Positions 43,302 through 43,685 of a stretch of DNA of 43,685 bases are shown here, piece after piece (the first letter of the stretch is position 1; each line of letters opens with the position of its first letter). Origin of the DNA: Smittium culicis (lineage: Eukaryota > Kickxellomycota > Harpellomycetes > Harpellales > Legeriomycetaceae); NCBI GenBank assembly GCA_001970855.1, contig LSSN01002601.1, forward strand, positions 1 to 43,685, in the 5' to 3' direction. The translations under genes and the position numbers were made by a program. The notes under the pieces were generated by a model. That model was not told the origin of the DNA, made no database searches, and was given only the letters and a program-made list of their open reading frames with translations.

Positions 43302-43448
43302 TTAACTGAGTGGCTTTGGATATATATGTTGAGGTGTATCATACTCCCCAGTTCTCGCAGCGGAATTTTCAGCGTGAGAATCAAGTTCAGGGGAAGAGTT
43401 GGGATCAGTTTTCTTAATATCGTTCTCGGAAAATAGCTTGGACATCAT
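43302..43448 (-). CDS. Possible 48-residue protein or first exon, unknown function
   Basis: A minus-strand frame from ATG 43448 (MMSKLFSENDIKKTD) to the TAA at 43302. It is hydrophilic, with no Asn/Lys homopolymer bias, and contains an EYDTPQHIYPKP stretch. Its G+C content is well above the surrounding desert and falls back sharply at both ends, which is the only argument for coding. No family is recognised. It may be a small gene or the 5' exon of a longer one; no convincing downstream exon was found. Confidence 0.4.
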   Translation of the reverse strand: MMSKLFSENDIKKTDPNSSPELDSHAENSAARTGEYDTPQHIYPKPLS

Positions 43449-43685
43449 TTTGATTGATAAGATTTGATTATTGTGTTTAAGCTTAGTTTGTATAGTTTTA
43501 TGTGTATTAATTGTTAAAAAAATTAATACTAATTAAGGTTTGAAAATATATTTAATTTTAATGTTAAAGGTTAAAAAAAATTTTATTATTGTTATTATTA
43601 TGATTTCTTTTTTTACGGTTTTATAGTAAATTGTAAATTTAAAAGTTTTAAAGTATTCAGATTAAGGAAGTTTAATTTTAGAATT
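43449..43685. other. AT-rich end of the window
   Basis: Nothing recognised. It includes a TTATTGTTATTATTATGA run near 43585 and may hold the promoter of the small minus-strand frame. Confidence 0.4.

Overview
The window looks like nuclear DNA of a fungus with a very AT-rich genome. Genes are spliced with short GT..AG introns of about 60-175 bases. The recognisable products are fungal: a Tul1/Dsc1 RING ubiquitin ligase, a Pho85-type (PCL) cyclin, an Ofd1/Tpa1 oxygenase, the rRNA methyltransferase Bmt2 and three Ypq-type PQ-loop transporters. The large AT-rich spacers, high intron load and a DIRS-type retroelement would suit an early-diverging (non-Dikarya) fungus, but that placement is inference. 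No tRNA, rRNA or CRISPR array was found.

Layout. 0.37-3.38 kb: TUL1-like gene in 13 exons (+). 3.4-8.1 kb: gene-free, with a dense cluster of small inverted-repeat elements (MITEs) at 4.6-6.03 kb and one copy of a degenerate dispersed repeat. 8.09-9.18 kb: PCL cyclin, 2 exons (+). 9.82-11.28 kb: Asn/Lys/Ser-rich protein of unknown function (+). 11.3-15.7 kb: gene-free, with the second copy of the dispersed repeat and more MITEs. 15.70-18.27 kb: 5-exon gene for an unrecognised protein with beta-propeller-like segments and two hydrophobic ends (+). 18.3-22.8 kb: AT-rich desert. 22.83-27.18 kb: decayed DIRS-like tyrosine-recombinase retrotransposon on the minus strand, with terminal inverted repeats and an internal complementary region. 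29.62-30.72, 32.52-33.73 and 40.79-41.84 kb: three same-strand paralogous PQ-loop transporter genes. Between the second and third lie OFD1/TPA1 (34.21-36.09, +) and BMT2 (36.32-37.43, -), arranged convergently. 37.4-40.8 kb: a second MITE cluster with nested insertions. The last 2 kb hold only a possible 48-residue reading frame on the minus strand.

Two non-autonomous transposon families account for most of the structured intergenic sequence. Family A is about 196 bp, ends in TTAACCCTTTC...GAAAGGGTTAA and resembles piggyBac-type MITEs; neighbouring copies repeatedly share one TTAA. Family C is about 235-246 bp, ends in GGGAGATT..AATCTCCC and seems to make 4-bp AT-rich target duplications. A copies interrupt both A and C copies, so part of the insertion order can be read. 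No transposase for either family is in the window.

The cellular genes do not form an obvious pathway cluster. Tul1/Dsc1 and Ofd1 both belong to the fission-yeast SREBP oxygen-sensing system, and the Ypq family acts at the vacuole, but their linkage here may be chance. Exon boundaries were read by hand from reading frame, splice consensus and family similarity; none is backed by transcript data.
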